Part shown: piece by piece, positions 21,209 through 32,821 of the stretch
Position numbering within the stretch: the first letter of the stretch is position 1
Layout: every line of letters starts with the position of its first letter
Origin: Ornithodoros turicata
Taxonomy: Eukaryota; Arthropoda; Arachnida; Ixodida; Argasidae
Direction of reading: 5' to 3'
DNA length: 64,000 nt
NCBI RefSeq assembly: GCF_037126465.1
Contig: NC_088202.1
Location: forward strand, 26,954,213 to 27,018,212
Program-made: the position numbers and the translations under genes
Notes under the pieces: generated by a model
The model's database searches: none
Seen by the model: only the letters and a program-made list of their open reading frames with translations
What the model was told of the DNA's origin: nothing

Positions 21209-22377
21209 ATTATGTAGCCTTTGTGTTCTGGTGCTGTGCAATGGTTTTTCGAGGGATTCAAACTACAAAAAAGGTTAATACTAAAAAAAAATTATTGGCA
21301 TACCTACCTACATACATGTCCCGCACAGCACATAACAAACTCAACAGAATAATAATGTCCTCATGACATTGGTAGACAGACTGATACAGAAACAAATCGG
21401 AAGGGGACGGCTGGGTTCCACGAATGGGAACTTGTTCACTGCCTCCTCTTGAAAAAAAAGTAGGACCGAAAGTCGCGTGCTCTCTCAGAGACCACCGTAA
21501 TCCCCTCAAGACCGTGCCTTTTAGACGCGAACTCGTCCCCCCTAGCTTTGAGCGTAGCTCAACTGCACCAAATTGGTGGCTCTGTTGAACAGTATGGCGT
21601 CATTTGTTTCTATGATGAACAGTATGATGTCAGTTGTACCGTTTCGAAGTCACTTTGTACAAGGGTGTTGTACGCCAGCAGTGTACTGTCTGCTAAAGGT
21701 AGTTTTCGTGTCCACTTCAAGAAGACAATTTTTTTAAGAGGCTTATAGGATGCGTAACTACTGGGTGATTTCCACTAAACATCAGAAGAGAGGTGCACAC
21801 CTAAATACCTGAAACCCTCAACTCAATTAATTGTAGGATCAAAATTACATGGGAATATATTGAGGTTTGTCTTGTTCACAAAAGATATCATTGCACAATC
21901 TGCAAAGTTCATCGGTAGTTGCCATGGCCTACATCAACCATAAACACTGCAAACCACTCATTGAGCGTAGTCAGTCCTCGGTACGCAAAGTGAAAAGCGT
22001 CATTGCCCATTGTGAACATGGCCAGGCAACAGTGCTTGCGGCTTTGCATTTCTCACTAGTTTCTTTCATCACTTTGTTATGAGATGACTAATGCCTTTGC
22101 CAATTCAAAACGAACATACTTTGTAACAACTAGTTGGAACTTTGGAACAACTTTGCAAAGCATATGTACTCGTATGCACTTCCTTTAATCACTTCAGGAG
22201 TATTTCTCCCGTAACATATCTCAGCAGACGCAGCATGTCATATAGGTAACACAATTTTGGCACAGTATTTGCTTGATATGTCCAACAAGCAGAGATATCA
22301 AATCTTTGTGCCAAAATGGTGTGTCACGTGTCCGTGTAAAGACGAGTCGCTTAGATGGAATAGGTATAGCATCTCGG
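21209..22377. other. Intergenic stretch
   Basis: Only short unsupported frames. Nothing recognised. Confidence 0.3.
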
Positions 22378-23160
22378 AAATTGCCGGTATCACAGGGCTT
22401 GCGGTAGACGGAAGTTTGAATCAGGCCGGTGGTGAGCCTGTGTACGGACACGTCCAGGAAGGGGAGCCGGTTCTCCTGTTCAAGTTCGCAAGTGAACTGA
22501 ATGGACGGTTCAATGCTGTTCAGGGTCGAATGGAATTCGTCTAGGAGGTTGCGATTTAGAATCACGAAAGTGTCGTCGACATACCGTCGGTAGAACTTGA
22601 TGTTGTGGGTAAATCGTTGGAAGGCAGATTCTTCAACAATATTCCATGACGAGATTAGCCATTGTCTCGGACACCGGGCTGCCCATCGGACAACCTTCAA
22701 TCTGATGGTAGACCTGCCCCCGGAACGAAAAATGGGATTGGTTCAGACAGAAGCGTAGCAGGATGATAATGTCCTCCACTGTGAGAGACGTACGTGTGGG
22801 AAGGGTGCTGTCGTCACGTAGTCGTGCTTCAGCCACTTTCACTGCTAACGCTGTGGGGACGTTAGTGAAAAGGGAGACAACATCAAAAGAGACCATGATG
22901 TCGTTGTCATCGACGACTTGATCTTGAATCAAACGAACGAACTCCTTGGAGTTAGACAGTGTCAGACCATTCCGTCCGGTGACTGTGGTGATTAAATCCA
23001 CAAGATGTTTCGACAGGTTGTATGTTGGGGATCCAATAAAAGAAACGATGGGTCGTAAGGGGCAATCAGTCTTGTGAATTTCGGGGAGGCCGTAGAGTCT
23101 CGGTGTTAAGCCATCCGACGAGAACAGGCGTCGATACGTCACGCGAATGTTGCGATACGC
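22378..23160 (-). pseudogene. Penelope-like element RT fragment, minus copy
   Basis: On the minus strand this encodes the RT core: LYGLPEIHK and PLRPIVSF near the start, SFDVVSLFTNVP (motif with catalytic Asp), GCPMGSPVS and RYVDDTFVILN (the YxDD catalytic box). It stops matching the plus copy just after RKPCDTGNF, so it lacks the C-terminal GIY-YIG endonuclease. A one-base insertion at about 22,640, between MANLVMEY and VEESAFQRF, shifts the frame. Penelope-like RTs copy element RNA at nicked chromosomal sites. This copy is truncated at both ends and inactive. Confidence 0.88.
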
Positions 23161-23202
23161 CGTGACAATGGCTAATCTCGTCATGGAATATCCATTGTCA
23201 CG
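23161..23202. repeat. Hairpin at head-to-head Penelope junction
   Basis: CGTGACAATGG (23161-23171) is the inverse of CCATTGTCACG (23192-23202). Its first 31 bp (23161-23191) duplicate the sequence at about 23,435-23,465 inside the plus copy. Confidence 0.8.
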
Positions 23203-24419
23203 CCATATCGCGCTCTTTTGATGTTGTCTCCCTTTTCACTAACGTCCCCACAGCGTTACCAGTGAAAGTGGCTGAAGCACGACTACGTGACGACAGCACC
23301 CTTCCCACACGTACGTCTCTCACAGTGGAGGACATTATCATCCTGCTACGCTTCTGTCTGAACCAATCCCATTTTTCGTTCCGGGGGCAGGTCTACCATC
23401 AGATTGAAGGTTGTCCGATGGGCAGCCCGGTGTCCGTGACAATGGCTAATCTCGTCATGGAATATGTTGAAGAATCTGCCTTCCAACGATTTACCCACAA
23501 CATCAAGTTCTACCGACGGTATGTCGACGACACTTTCGTGATTCTAAATCGCAACCTCCTAGACGAATTCCATTCGACCCTGAACAGCATTGAACCGTCC
23601 ATTCAGTTCACTTGCGAACTTGAACAGGAGAACCGGCTCCCCTTCCTGGACGTGTCCGTACACAGGCTCACCACCGGCCTGATTCAAACTTCCGTCTACC
23701 GCAAGCCCTGTGATACCGGTAATTTCCTAAATTTCGAATCCTACCATCCGATTGAACACAAACGCAGTGTAGTGAGTACCCTGCTTCAACGCTGTGAAGA
23801 TTTCGCCTCTTGCCCGGAACAACGTACGTCCGAGGAGATGATAATCAAGGAGTCACTCATGAAACGAGGATACCCGCTACGTTTCTTTGAGAACACACGA
23901 AAACGCATGCAAGAACCCAGGACCCGAAGGAAAGATGATTTTCGACACGGCATCGTCACCATCCCATACGTCAAAGGTGTATCAGAATCCATTCGGCGAG
24001 CCCTCCTCCCGTTAAAAATCAAGACTGCATTCAAGCCCTGCCTGAAACTTCGTTCACTGATTTCTAAGCCAAAAGACCATATTCCCCCTGAGTCCCAGAC
24101 GGGTGTTGTGTATAAAGTACAGTGTCTCGGTTGCGAGGTGTCCTACATTGGAGAGACGGGCCGCAAGCGCAGTACAAGACTAAAAGAGCACGAACGAGAT
24201 GTCCGCAACTCAACAAACGCAACGCTATCTAAGACAGAGCTCACCGAGCATTGTTGGAACACAGATCACTCTTTTGACTACGCGAATGTGACCTTAGCCA
24301 GGGAACAAAGGTGGGGCCCCAGGAAACTGCTTGAGTCATGGCACCTGCGAGGAGAACCTTCAGTGTGTAATACCAATCGCGGCCCCCTCCCCGAAGTGTT
24401 CGCCGACCTGGTTAAGTAA
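23203..24419 (+). pseudogene. Penelope-like element RT plus GIY-YIG, 5'-truncated
   Basis: A frame open to 24419 begins in RT motif SFDVVSLFTNVP and continues through GCPMGSPVS and RYVDDTFVILN (catalytic Asp pair). It ends in a GIY-YIG endonuclease with VVYKVQCLGC, SYIGETGRKRSTRLKEH and the later asparagine-containing block. The C-terminal CxxC-like VQCLGC before SYIGET is typical. The RT N-terminus is missing, so the copy is dead although its remaining frame (about 385 residues from 23262) is clean. The stop is followed 35 bp later by a hammerhead-like motif and the element's 3' tail. Almost all of its RT portion is repeated in inverted orientation at 22378-22860. Confidence 0.92.
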
Positions 24420-24439
24420 TCCGCTGGTTGCGGTCGCCT

Positions 24440-24505
24440 CTCATTTTGCTTTCACTGATGATGTCCCCCGCATGGGAGACGAAACGTCTGCATTAAAATT
24501 GTTAT
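24440..24505 (+). ncRNA. Hammerhead-ribozyme-like motif 2 (Penelope 3' region)
   Basis: CTGATGA at 24455-24461, helix II GTCCC...GGGAGAC (24463-24480), GAAAC at 24481-24485, then GTC. Helix III would be the palindrome ACGT. Possible helix I pairing is TTTT upstream with AAAA downstream. The location just after the endonuclease stop fits Penelope-like elements, which are known to carry hammerheads. Confidence 0.65.
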
Positions 24506-24579
24506 TTGTTGCGTCAAGCCGGTGTGTAATTTCGTTGTTTTCTATCATGACTTCCCCTGGCTTCTGGAATTTTTTTTAA

Positions 24580-27264
24580 TTTGTTCCTGTAATCCACATC
24601 AGGGTTCAGAAAGGCTGCTAAATGCCTCTGGCCGGCACAAGAAAAACGTGGTTGCAATGGTTTTTGTCCCGTTGCGGTTCAAGCGAATATATACCTTTTT
24701 TGCTGCTTCCTTCCTCTCTTTTCTTTCTTTTTTTTTTTCTTTGTCGTTTTTTACTGTTGTCGGTTCGTTCAGGAGCCCTAGCTTGGAAAGCTGCTCCTGT
24801 TTAGTTTCAGTATAAATCGGAATGTGGGGGCAGGGGGAACAGTCCATCGCTCCTCGAGTTTTCACGGTGGCCCTGCCCCCCCCCCCCTCTGAATTTTTGC
24901 CCTGAGGACCTGCGTGTAATAATTTTCCTGCGTGTAATAATCTGCGTCATACATGCAATTAGGGATGCTTTCCCATCAGTGCGCAGACTTGTAGAGATGT
25001 TGATGTCAGCATATTTTCATTTCGCGCTTGCTGCAAGTTTTTCTCATTGCTTTTTCTTTGCTGTCACAGCATATTATAATTACTAGTTTGTTCCTGGAGG
25101 GTTAAGTAACCTGTGGGCACAGATGTATTTGTAGGTTATAGTCATGTCTCAATTGTATATGTGAGGAATAAGTAAAATAATTTTCATCAGTGTCATTCAG
25201 CTGAACTCTGTTCATAACCTTTTAGTATACTTCTTAGTGACCACGTTTCCAAATGTCAATTAATATTTGAACCAAGATTGGGATTTAACACTTAATTAAC
25301 TCTGTTTTGCTAAACGGAGTACTTGTAACTGATTCATTATCACGTCACCAACTAACATTTGTAAAGAAGGACTTGAGGGCTGACTTCAATTATTATTAAC
25401 CCTTGATCTGGGTTCAAAGTTAACCATGCACCGTTGGTGTGCATAGTACTCCAAAATGGCTAAATAATTTATTGCATAAGTTCTCTGTTACTGTAATTGA
25501 GATGTACTTTTGTAAAGTACTTTTGACAGCCCTGCCAATTGAAACTGGCTTCAGTGTACACTACAAATGCATCGTAACATTTGATTGAAATATAATGTAA
25601 GAGCAGAAGCAACGTTTTGTCACAACTCAAACTATATCTTTCTTTTTTATTGTCCAGGGATTTAGGAAACAGAGTAGGACTTCCTGCCGTCTGATGTTTT
25701 GACATACTTGATAGAGTTGTAAAGCCTGCAACAAAATAAACAAGAGACGTATAAACAGTTTTGTCTTTTGCTTTTGAATTTAACAAGCTAGCTATATTTT
25801 ACCATTTGTTTACTTTTGTATTCTCTGTTGGTGAAAAGATTACAGGAACAATAATGCTGCAGATCAAACAATGACCTGTCATCTTGATGAAAATGAGAAC
25901 ATTTCTTCAGGCATGCTAAGTGAGACAAAAGAAATGTACAATGAAGGTTGTACAAAAATAGCAAATCTCCGTCGACTAAAACTATATATATGAGGATGTT
26001 ACCACATCGTGTAGTTTCCATCCAAAAGTAGGACTAGGCAAGGTTGTTTGGTAGTTGTTGGTACGTTGTTGGCATGATGATGTGCTACACCGTTATAGCA
26101 CATCAATATAGATGAGAAGCAAACACAGTAGACAGCGTGATGGCTGCAAACTCAAGTTGACCAATCCCTGGGAGGCCTGGACCCGAAACCCAAGTTGCTC
26201 TTTTTGGCCGTTCTCTGGCAACACCGTCCATGTTCCGGCAATCTTCAAAATATTTATACGTAAAAAATATGCCGAATTGAGAAGTAATGATTTCTGTGTC
26301 TTATCAAACAACGATGTTGTGCACGACAGTGGGCAAAAATATGGGGGTTATTTTTCACTTTTCGGTCCCTTTAATTAACTCTAATAAGGACGTCTTGAAC
26401 AAAAGCTAGATACTGATATGGGAGACTATCCTAGTTAAAATCCACACCACGTTGAAAAAATTGAAACACGTACGTGTATTAAAATACCCATCCCTGAATT
26501 TTGACATGCAAATGGGCCAAAACCGAAACCGTGGCAACCACGTTTGGGGGGGTGGTCTTCACGGTACGGGATCTGTATATACTTCTGTATGTCAACTGCG
26601 CTCGCAGCTATATTGTCTTGGCTCGGAAACCGTATGTTTCTGGAACGTAGAGAGAGGAAAAAGGAATCACAAAACACGAATATAGTTCAAGTACTCTTCT
26701 CCTTAGGGAAGCGAGAGATTTATTGACTCTACGTTGCACTAGTGCCAGCACGCTGAGCGGTTGAGCTGGATTTGGAATTAGAATTGGAAATGAATCAAAA
26801 ATAATAACAAATAATAGAAAAAAGAAAAAGAATGAAAAAACGTTATCTGAGCTGATCGAGGTCGGTTCACTCTGGAAATTGTTGCACCGACGACTAGCGC
26901 CTCGTTCGAACTCACATAAAATTGCTCCTCTGTTGAACTGTCCTTCTCGGCTCGCACGGCCGCGCCCATGAAATCAGCAATCAGCTGTTCTCGTTTTGTG
27001 GAGTGTGCACCAAACTGTTTGTAGTTCAAGCTACAGGTACTTAATACGAGTGGGAGAGCTACGGCAGTCTTCCTGTGGATTCGTGGGTGCATCAACAAAG
27101 ATGGGCATAGCTTTCGGAATGGCTGTGTGTGTGACAGCCGGTGTCTTTCTCCGTACGTTACGTCGGGAGACAACTGAGATCACCGTCTGTGCGCGCTCAG
27201 GAAGCTTGAAATCTGCCCTGATACATATAGAGTAATATATACCTTCAATATACCATGATACATA
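24580..27264. other. Intergenic stretch, no gene recognised
   Basis: It contains a long T-rich tract (about 24,690-24,760) and a run of C at 24,874-24,886. The other frames have no motif support. Confidence 0.35.
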
Positions 27265-27266
27265 TA

Positions 27267-30200
27267 CACTCTTAGAAAAAAGGTTGGAAACCAGGTAGTA
27301 ACAGTTACCGTTACTACACCTCTATTGTAGTTACTTCCTCCTGCTTGCTATTACTACCAGTTTCCATACTAGTAACTGCTCACTGGTTGTAACAGGCACG
27401 GTTACTACAGACGGATTTCTTTACAACCCCACAGGTAGTAACTGCATAGGAAGGGCTAATTTTATTTTATTTTTTATTTTTGAAATACTGCCAGCCACCT
27501 CTTGGTGGCCAAAGCAGGTGTAATTGATACAAGTGTTGCAATAGAAGATGAGTTTCACTATAGCAATTGATCTTTTATCATCATTATGTCTGGTTTTGAC
27601 ACTAAAAGAGAGTCAAAGTACAAGTCCAGCGAATCTTTCGAACAACAAGACTTTCCCTGACTGTTCCACTTACTGTGTACGCCCAGAGGTGTCGGTTAAA
27701 AGCAACTGTCTCAAACTCCCTTACCACTATGAACAGTGAACCACTGCACACTAACAGCATTGAAATTTGACCAAAACGTGGCGGATCACCTTTTGCCAAC
27801 ACAATAATATCCTTTGTCCTGTATTTGCAATGGTCTATCTTTGCTGATTCAATTTCCCAAATTGTCATCCCACCTGCAAGTCTGTCTCTGGCGCACTCAG
27901 GCAGATGTCTGTCGTGTACGACTTGTGTCGTTTCGACTTTGTGGTCTCTAAGACTGTAGCATAATCAAGAACATACTTTGAATCCCAATAAAAGTTTGTA
28001 CAAGGTATGTCTCTCTCATGTACTCGTCCGACGCACTGAATACACTGCAGTTTTTTTTTTTTCGATTCTATAAACTCAGGAGAGGTGATACCAAAGGTCG
28101 TAACAGTTACTACCGTGTCTACCGAAGGTGTAGTAACAGCACAAGTAGTAACAGTTACTTCCGGCCGAGGACGCCAGCAACTTGGTGGCAGGGTACAAGT
28201 TGCTTAGACACGCCGTCATCCGCGAGGGACGTTAAATACGGGGTGCCGTGTGATGAGCTTTCATCGCACGTTAAAGGTCAGCTCCGGAGATACCTTGACT
28301 TCTTGAAACTGTAACAATATTCTGGAAGCCCATATCGAACTGTGTCTGAAAGCACCCTTCATTTCCACAAAACAGCCCCATATTTTAAATAATCGTAAAT
28401 TAACCATTTCGAAACAGACATGGGGGCCGCCATTTTTATGACGGCAGCTGTTCACGCTGTCTATATCGCCGACGTAAGTGATATCAGTGTTGTTCAAGAC
28501 TTCCCTCCCTCTCTACGGAGCATACGGGAATGTAAACAGGCGATGGTGGCAGGGAGCGTCTGCTCGATCGACGTAGGCTTCTTGATCGCATCGTTTTTTT
28601 AATATTTGGGATGATCTGCCAATGCTAAAACACGCTGTTGATACCACTTGTGCAGTTAGGATTCGTGCAACTATGCTGTCGCGTTCCGGCCAGCGGCAGA
28701 CTGGCTAAGAACGCAATGAACGTCACGTATATTGTCAACGGAACTGTGCTACGCCTACATACGAAAGATATTTTTATTCGCATTGTAGGTGTCTTTGATA
28801 AAGTAAGTCAATTCATCGCTTAATTGAAGACTTCACTCTCTTATAGTTACGGCTCACCACTGCTGCATCACTTGCGCATATCTTTATCACTCTCGAATAC
28901 CTGGCGTTTGACGTTACAGGAGCAGTAATCGCATTTCTTGGCATTATAACCGGGTGAACGAGTTGTGTTTGGCAACGCCATATTATCGTATACACACTGC
29001 AGGTACTACGTACGTAAGAATTAGGCTTGAATGACAACCTTAGTGTAGATTCGCGATGAACGTATTTGCCGAAATTTTACACTGTCGAGAGAGCAAGCAC
29101 CAGGTACAAGAACAAGATACTTACATGAGCGCATACGTGGCTTATGAGAGCTGAACAGAAAAAGAAAGGAAGGAAAAAATAAACGAATACAAAAATACAC
29201 TGCACAGTACAAGGACACCATGCAAGTGTAATTATCAGGGATATCTTACACCTTATTTCGGCTGGTTTACTAGTGCAGTGCAGCCATGAGCCATCACATT
29301 AATCAACCACAAAAAAAGAAAGAAAAAAAAAACAGAAAAGAAATGAAGATGAGTTGCTTCCATATGTGAAAGACACCAGTATTACATCTGGATCTGCATG
29401 CTGGTTTCAGGAGCCGATTTACTTCTTGAATCAATGCACATCTCCACAGATACTACTGTAATTTTACACGTAACACTGAATAGACCATAATTTTATTGAA
29501 TACACAGAGATCATAAAACTATCTGACTCCCCCCATAATCCCTCGCAACAGGTAAACAAACACACTGCAAGATGGACAGAACACAGGTGTCAGTTCAGTT
29601 GTTCTGTGGTAAGTCTTAGGTGCAGAATCAGGTCATTCCCCACAAACCAGTGAAAGGGGTTGCAACACCACCATCCCACATGAACATAAAAGCTTCTTCG
29701 TACCAATGTGTGTTTTACAAACCAAGGTTGGAATAGAGCGTAGAGAATGGGCACCTTGAATAGCAAAACTCAAGCAGCTCTGACGTCACAGACCTCAGGG
29801 CTATCAGTGGAATTGGCTGTATTTCTGAGGTCCTTGACATTCGTGCGTTAGTCAGGCATCTGTTCGAGAGCTTTTATCTCACGAAGTATGACACATGAAA
29901 AAAAAAACAGATTGATCAGCATTATGGAGCGCAATGCATGATGCACCCATGATGTAACAAACCACGTCTATGAAAGCGTCCCAACCCCTTTGATTTTTCC
30001 CTGGCACTTCATGTAGTAAAAATGGCTAAGGAACATGGAGTACCATTTACTGTGTGCTCCAAAATCTTGTGTTTGTTTCCCCATCCCCTACGCTTCTACA
30101 GAAGCCACCGATTAATGGCGAATGAAATGCCAAAAACTAAAAATCCTAGGTATGCGACTGTTTGTACATGTTCGCCGAAGCCCTTCTGCTGTCGACTTGC

Positions 30201-32819
30201 ATTTAATGCGTTGCAGAGTTGTTAGCGTTTACTCATTCGCTGTAACTCTTGCGGTGAGCCCCCCTTGTGTAGTCTCTTCCTTCTGTTCGGGGGCTCATGA
30301 ACAGCTATCGTCCACAGAGATCGAGCAGAGCACCAGAAAGCCCCTGGACATAACCTGACATGAAAATTAGCATTATTAGAATTCCTAAAACAGGCAGAAC
30401 AGGCTTGTGCAGTAAAGAAGCAATGCAATTCTCTGTTTCAGTAGTTTTCTCACACACATTCCTTTTGTGTAGATACAATATGTGGCACACAGATAAGGTG
30501 GAAGTGATACATGACCTACTTACCATGACATACTTTGATACATGACCGAGTAACAGCACTGAGACAAGGAAACTTTTAGTGCACACAATGGCGGGATGCC
30601 CTTCAGAAGGGGAAGTACACCCACTATCCCCTACAACACTTCGAATGTTCCAGTCCCTGTAAGTGAGGAATGCAGGACAGTTGCTTAGTAATCGCTGCTA
30701 GCTTGAAATACTGTAAATCACCTTCGTGGGGCCAAAGCAGCTTCCCAATGTCTTGATGTGCACATCTTGCATGGTGACTTTGATGCTCATGAATATGTGA
30801 AGCAACGTTATGATCCAAATATCCATGACATGCCAGAGTATCATGAGCCATTTTACCGGAAACAGGTTGCCATTATCATTGCTTGTCCATGTGTGCACAC
30901 ATGTACATGTTCACGATACTGTGGCACCATTATTGTAGCACCAGACGTTGCTTCACCAGTGCTGCTGTATGTACCTCTTTCCTGGGGCCTGAGAAAGGAG
31001 AAGCAGAAATTATAATGATACCTGTTAAGGCTAATATTGTTAGGAAAAGTGCAAAAAAGCATCTACATATTTAAGAGCTACAAAATGTGATCAACAGCAG
31101 CATAGCATGCCCCCAGCTATACCCCTTCTAATAGGAAATATGTTGTCAACCAATGGACAGCATACGTATGTGTTATGACTGTGTGCTACAAAGCAAATGT
31201 GGCCCTCTTGCAATGTGCCATGTGTCAAAACGATGATTCACAGGTAGATGAGCCTTTCTCATGACTTCACCTATTTCTGCTAATCTGTGACGAGCATGCT
31301 GATCGTCATCCCTTACTGGTCAAGGTACTCAGTTGCTGGAGTCAACTTCATTAGTATAGAAGGACAGAATGAAATTTCTGGCACGTAATAACTTTACATT
31401 ACAACCTGAATACACGGCACTCACAGACACAGCCCGGCTTTTAAACAGGAACAACAATATGCTACCATGTATGCAGGATATGGTGTGGTTCCATGGTTGG
31501 GAAAAGGCTGAATGTGATCACACAGAAGTCCAGACAGACACAGAGTGTCTCAAAACAGGAACTCCTAAGTTGTTGCTGATTTCAGCTGCTGTGACTGTTT
31601 TGTCTTCCCTGTGCCCAAGCTCAGACTTCTCCAAACTCATGTAATTTCTCAACCAGCTTCTCTGAGAAACTGCGTAGTTTTACATACAACCGCGGATTAT
31701 AGGGTTTAGCAGTCCCATATTTGTCGTTCACATGTTTACATTGTGTGCAAGCCATAGTGCAAGTTCGTGCGGACACTTACCTGCAACTTTGGTCCTTTGT
31801 TGCTATCCTCTCCTCTTTGTTGTCTTCGAACGAGGCAGGTGCCGCATCCCATTCCAGCGACTTTTACAGTCCAAATCGGCCGTCAAGTGAACGACCTCGT
31901 AACATTCTGATGCAAAATGCTTCGTGCACACACGACAGTTGCCTTGATAAGTTCAGAGCACTCAACTACTGGTTTCGTACCACTCAATCACGCACAATAT
32001 CAACTGGGAACCTGGCACGAAACATGTTTCTTAGTAGCGTACCTGCTCGTACTGCGAGAAGCACGGCATTCTCACAATTCACTCACGCTGCATCTCTCAC
32101 AAAGTGACAATTTAGATGAGGTTGTGTGTACTGACTAGCCGGAGTAAAAAGATAATCAAATTAAAACGCGGAGAAAGGTGCCCACACGTACACGACTCTC
32201 GATTTCGCTTTCAGCCTGACGAGATGTGATTGCTGGCGATTGCGAAACTGCGAGCCAGCAAACAAGCCAAGAGGAGCCAAAGCCAAAGCGAAAGCTGAGC
32301 GTGACGTCAGCTGTTCAAGCGGACGATCGGACGGCAAACCAAAAAACAGATTTCGCAGTAAATACAGGGTATTCGCCGAAACTATTTTGGAAGTACATTC
32401 AGTAGGCATCAACCTTTGTGCCTGCGAGTTTTTGTTGTAATCCGTGGCAGTGAGTTTCCTCCGGAGCTGACCTTTAAAGAACCCTCATGTGGGCAAAAGC
32501 AATCCACAGACCGACCGCTGTGGCGTCGCTCATGATCTCAGTTGTCTCGCGACGTAAACACCCAATTATTATTAACAGTTACTTCCCTCGCTGTTACTAC
32601 CTGCGGTTACTAGCAAGTTAGTAAAAACTGCGACAAGCCGTTCCTACCAAAGGTCCTAACAGTTACTACCGTATCCACCGAAGGCGTAGTAACGGCACAA
32701 GTAGTAACAGTTACTTCCCTCGCTGTTACTACCTGTGGTTACTAGCAAGTTAGTAAAAACTGCGACAAGCCATTCCTACCTTAGAGGTTGTAATTTCTAC
32801 AACCTTTTTTCTAAGAGTG
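27267..32819. mobile_element. Element with CACTCTTAG inverted termini and TA duplication
   Basis: The left end CACTCTTAGAAAAAAGGTTG (27267) is inverted at the right end (to 32819), and TA flanks both ends (27265-27266 and 32820-32821). Subterminal GTAGTAACAGTTAC words occur near both ends and at about 28,095-28,160. No transposase frame was recognised in the 5.5 kb, so it is either a non-autonomous element that has acquired other insertions or two neighbouring MITE ends. Confidence 0.5.
32575..32785. repeat. Subterminal tandem duplication
   Basis: A block containing CAGTTACTTCCCTCGCTGTT, then TAGCAAGTTAGTAAAAACTG, then AAGCC(A/G)TTCCTACC is present twice about 128 bp apart, with few differences. 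Confidence 0.75.
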
Positions 32820-32821
32820 TA

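Noticed and set aside
26778..27173. 131-codon minus-strand ORF
   Set aside because: No recognisable motif, phenylalanine-rich end from low-complexity DNA and no splice support.
31721..32107. 128-codon plus-strand ORF
   Set aside because: No family resemblance and located within repeat-derived sequence; chance ORF is likely.
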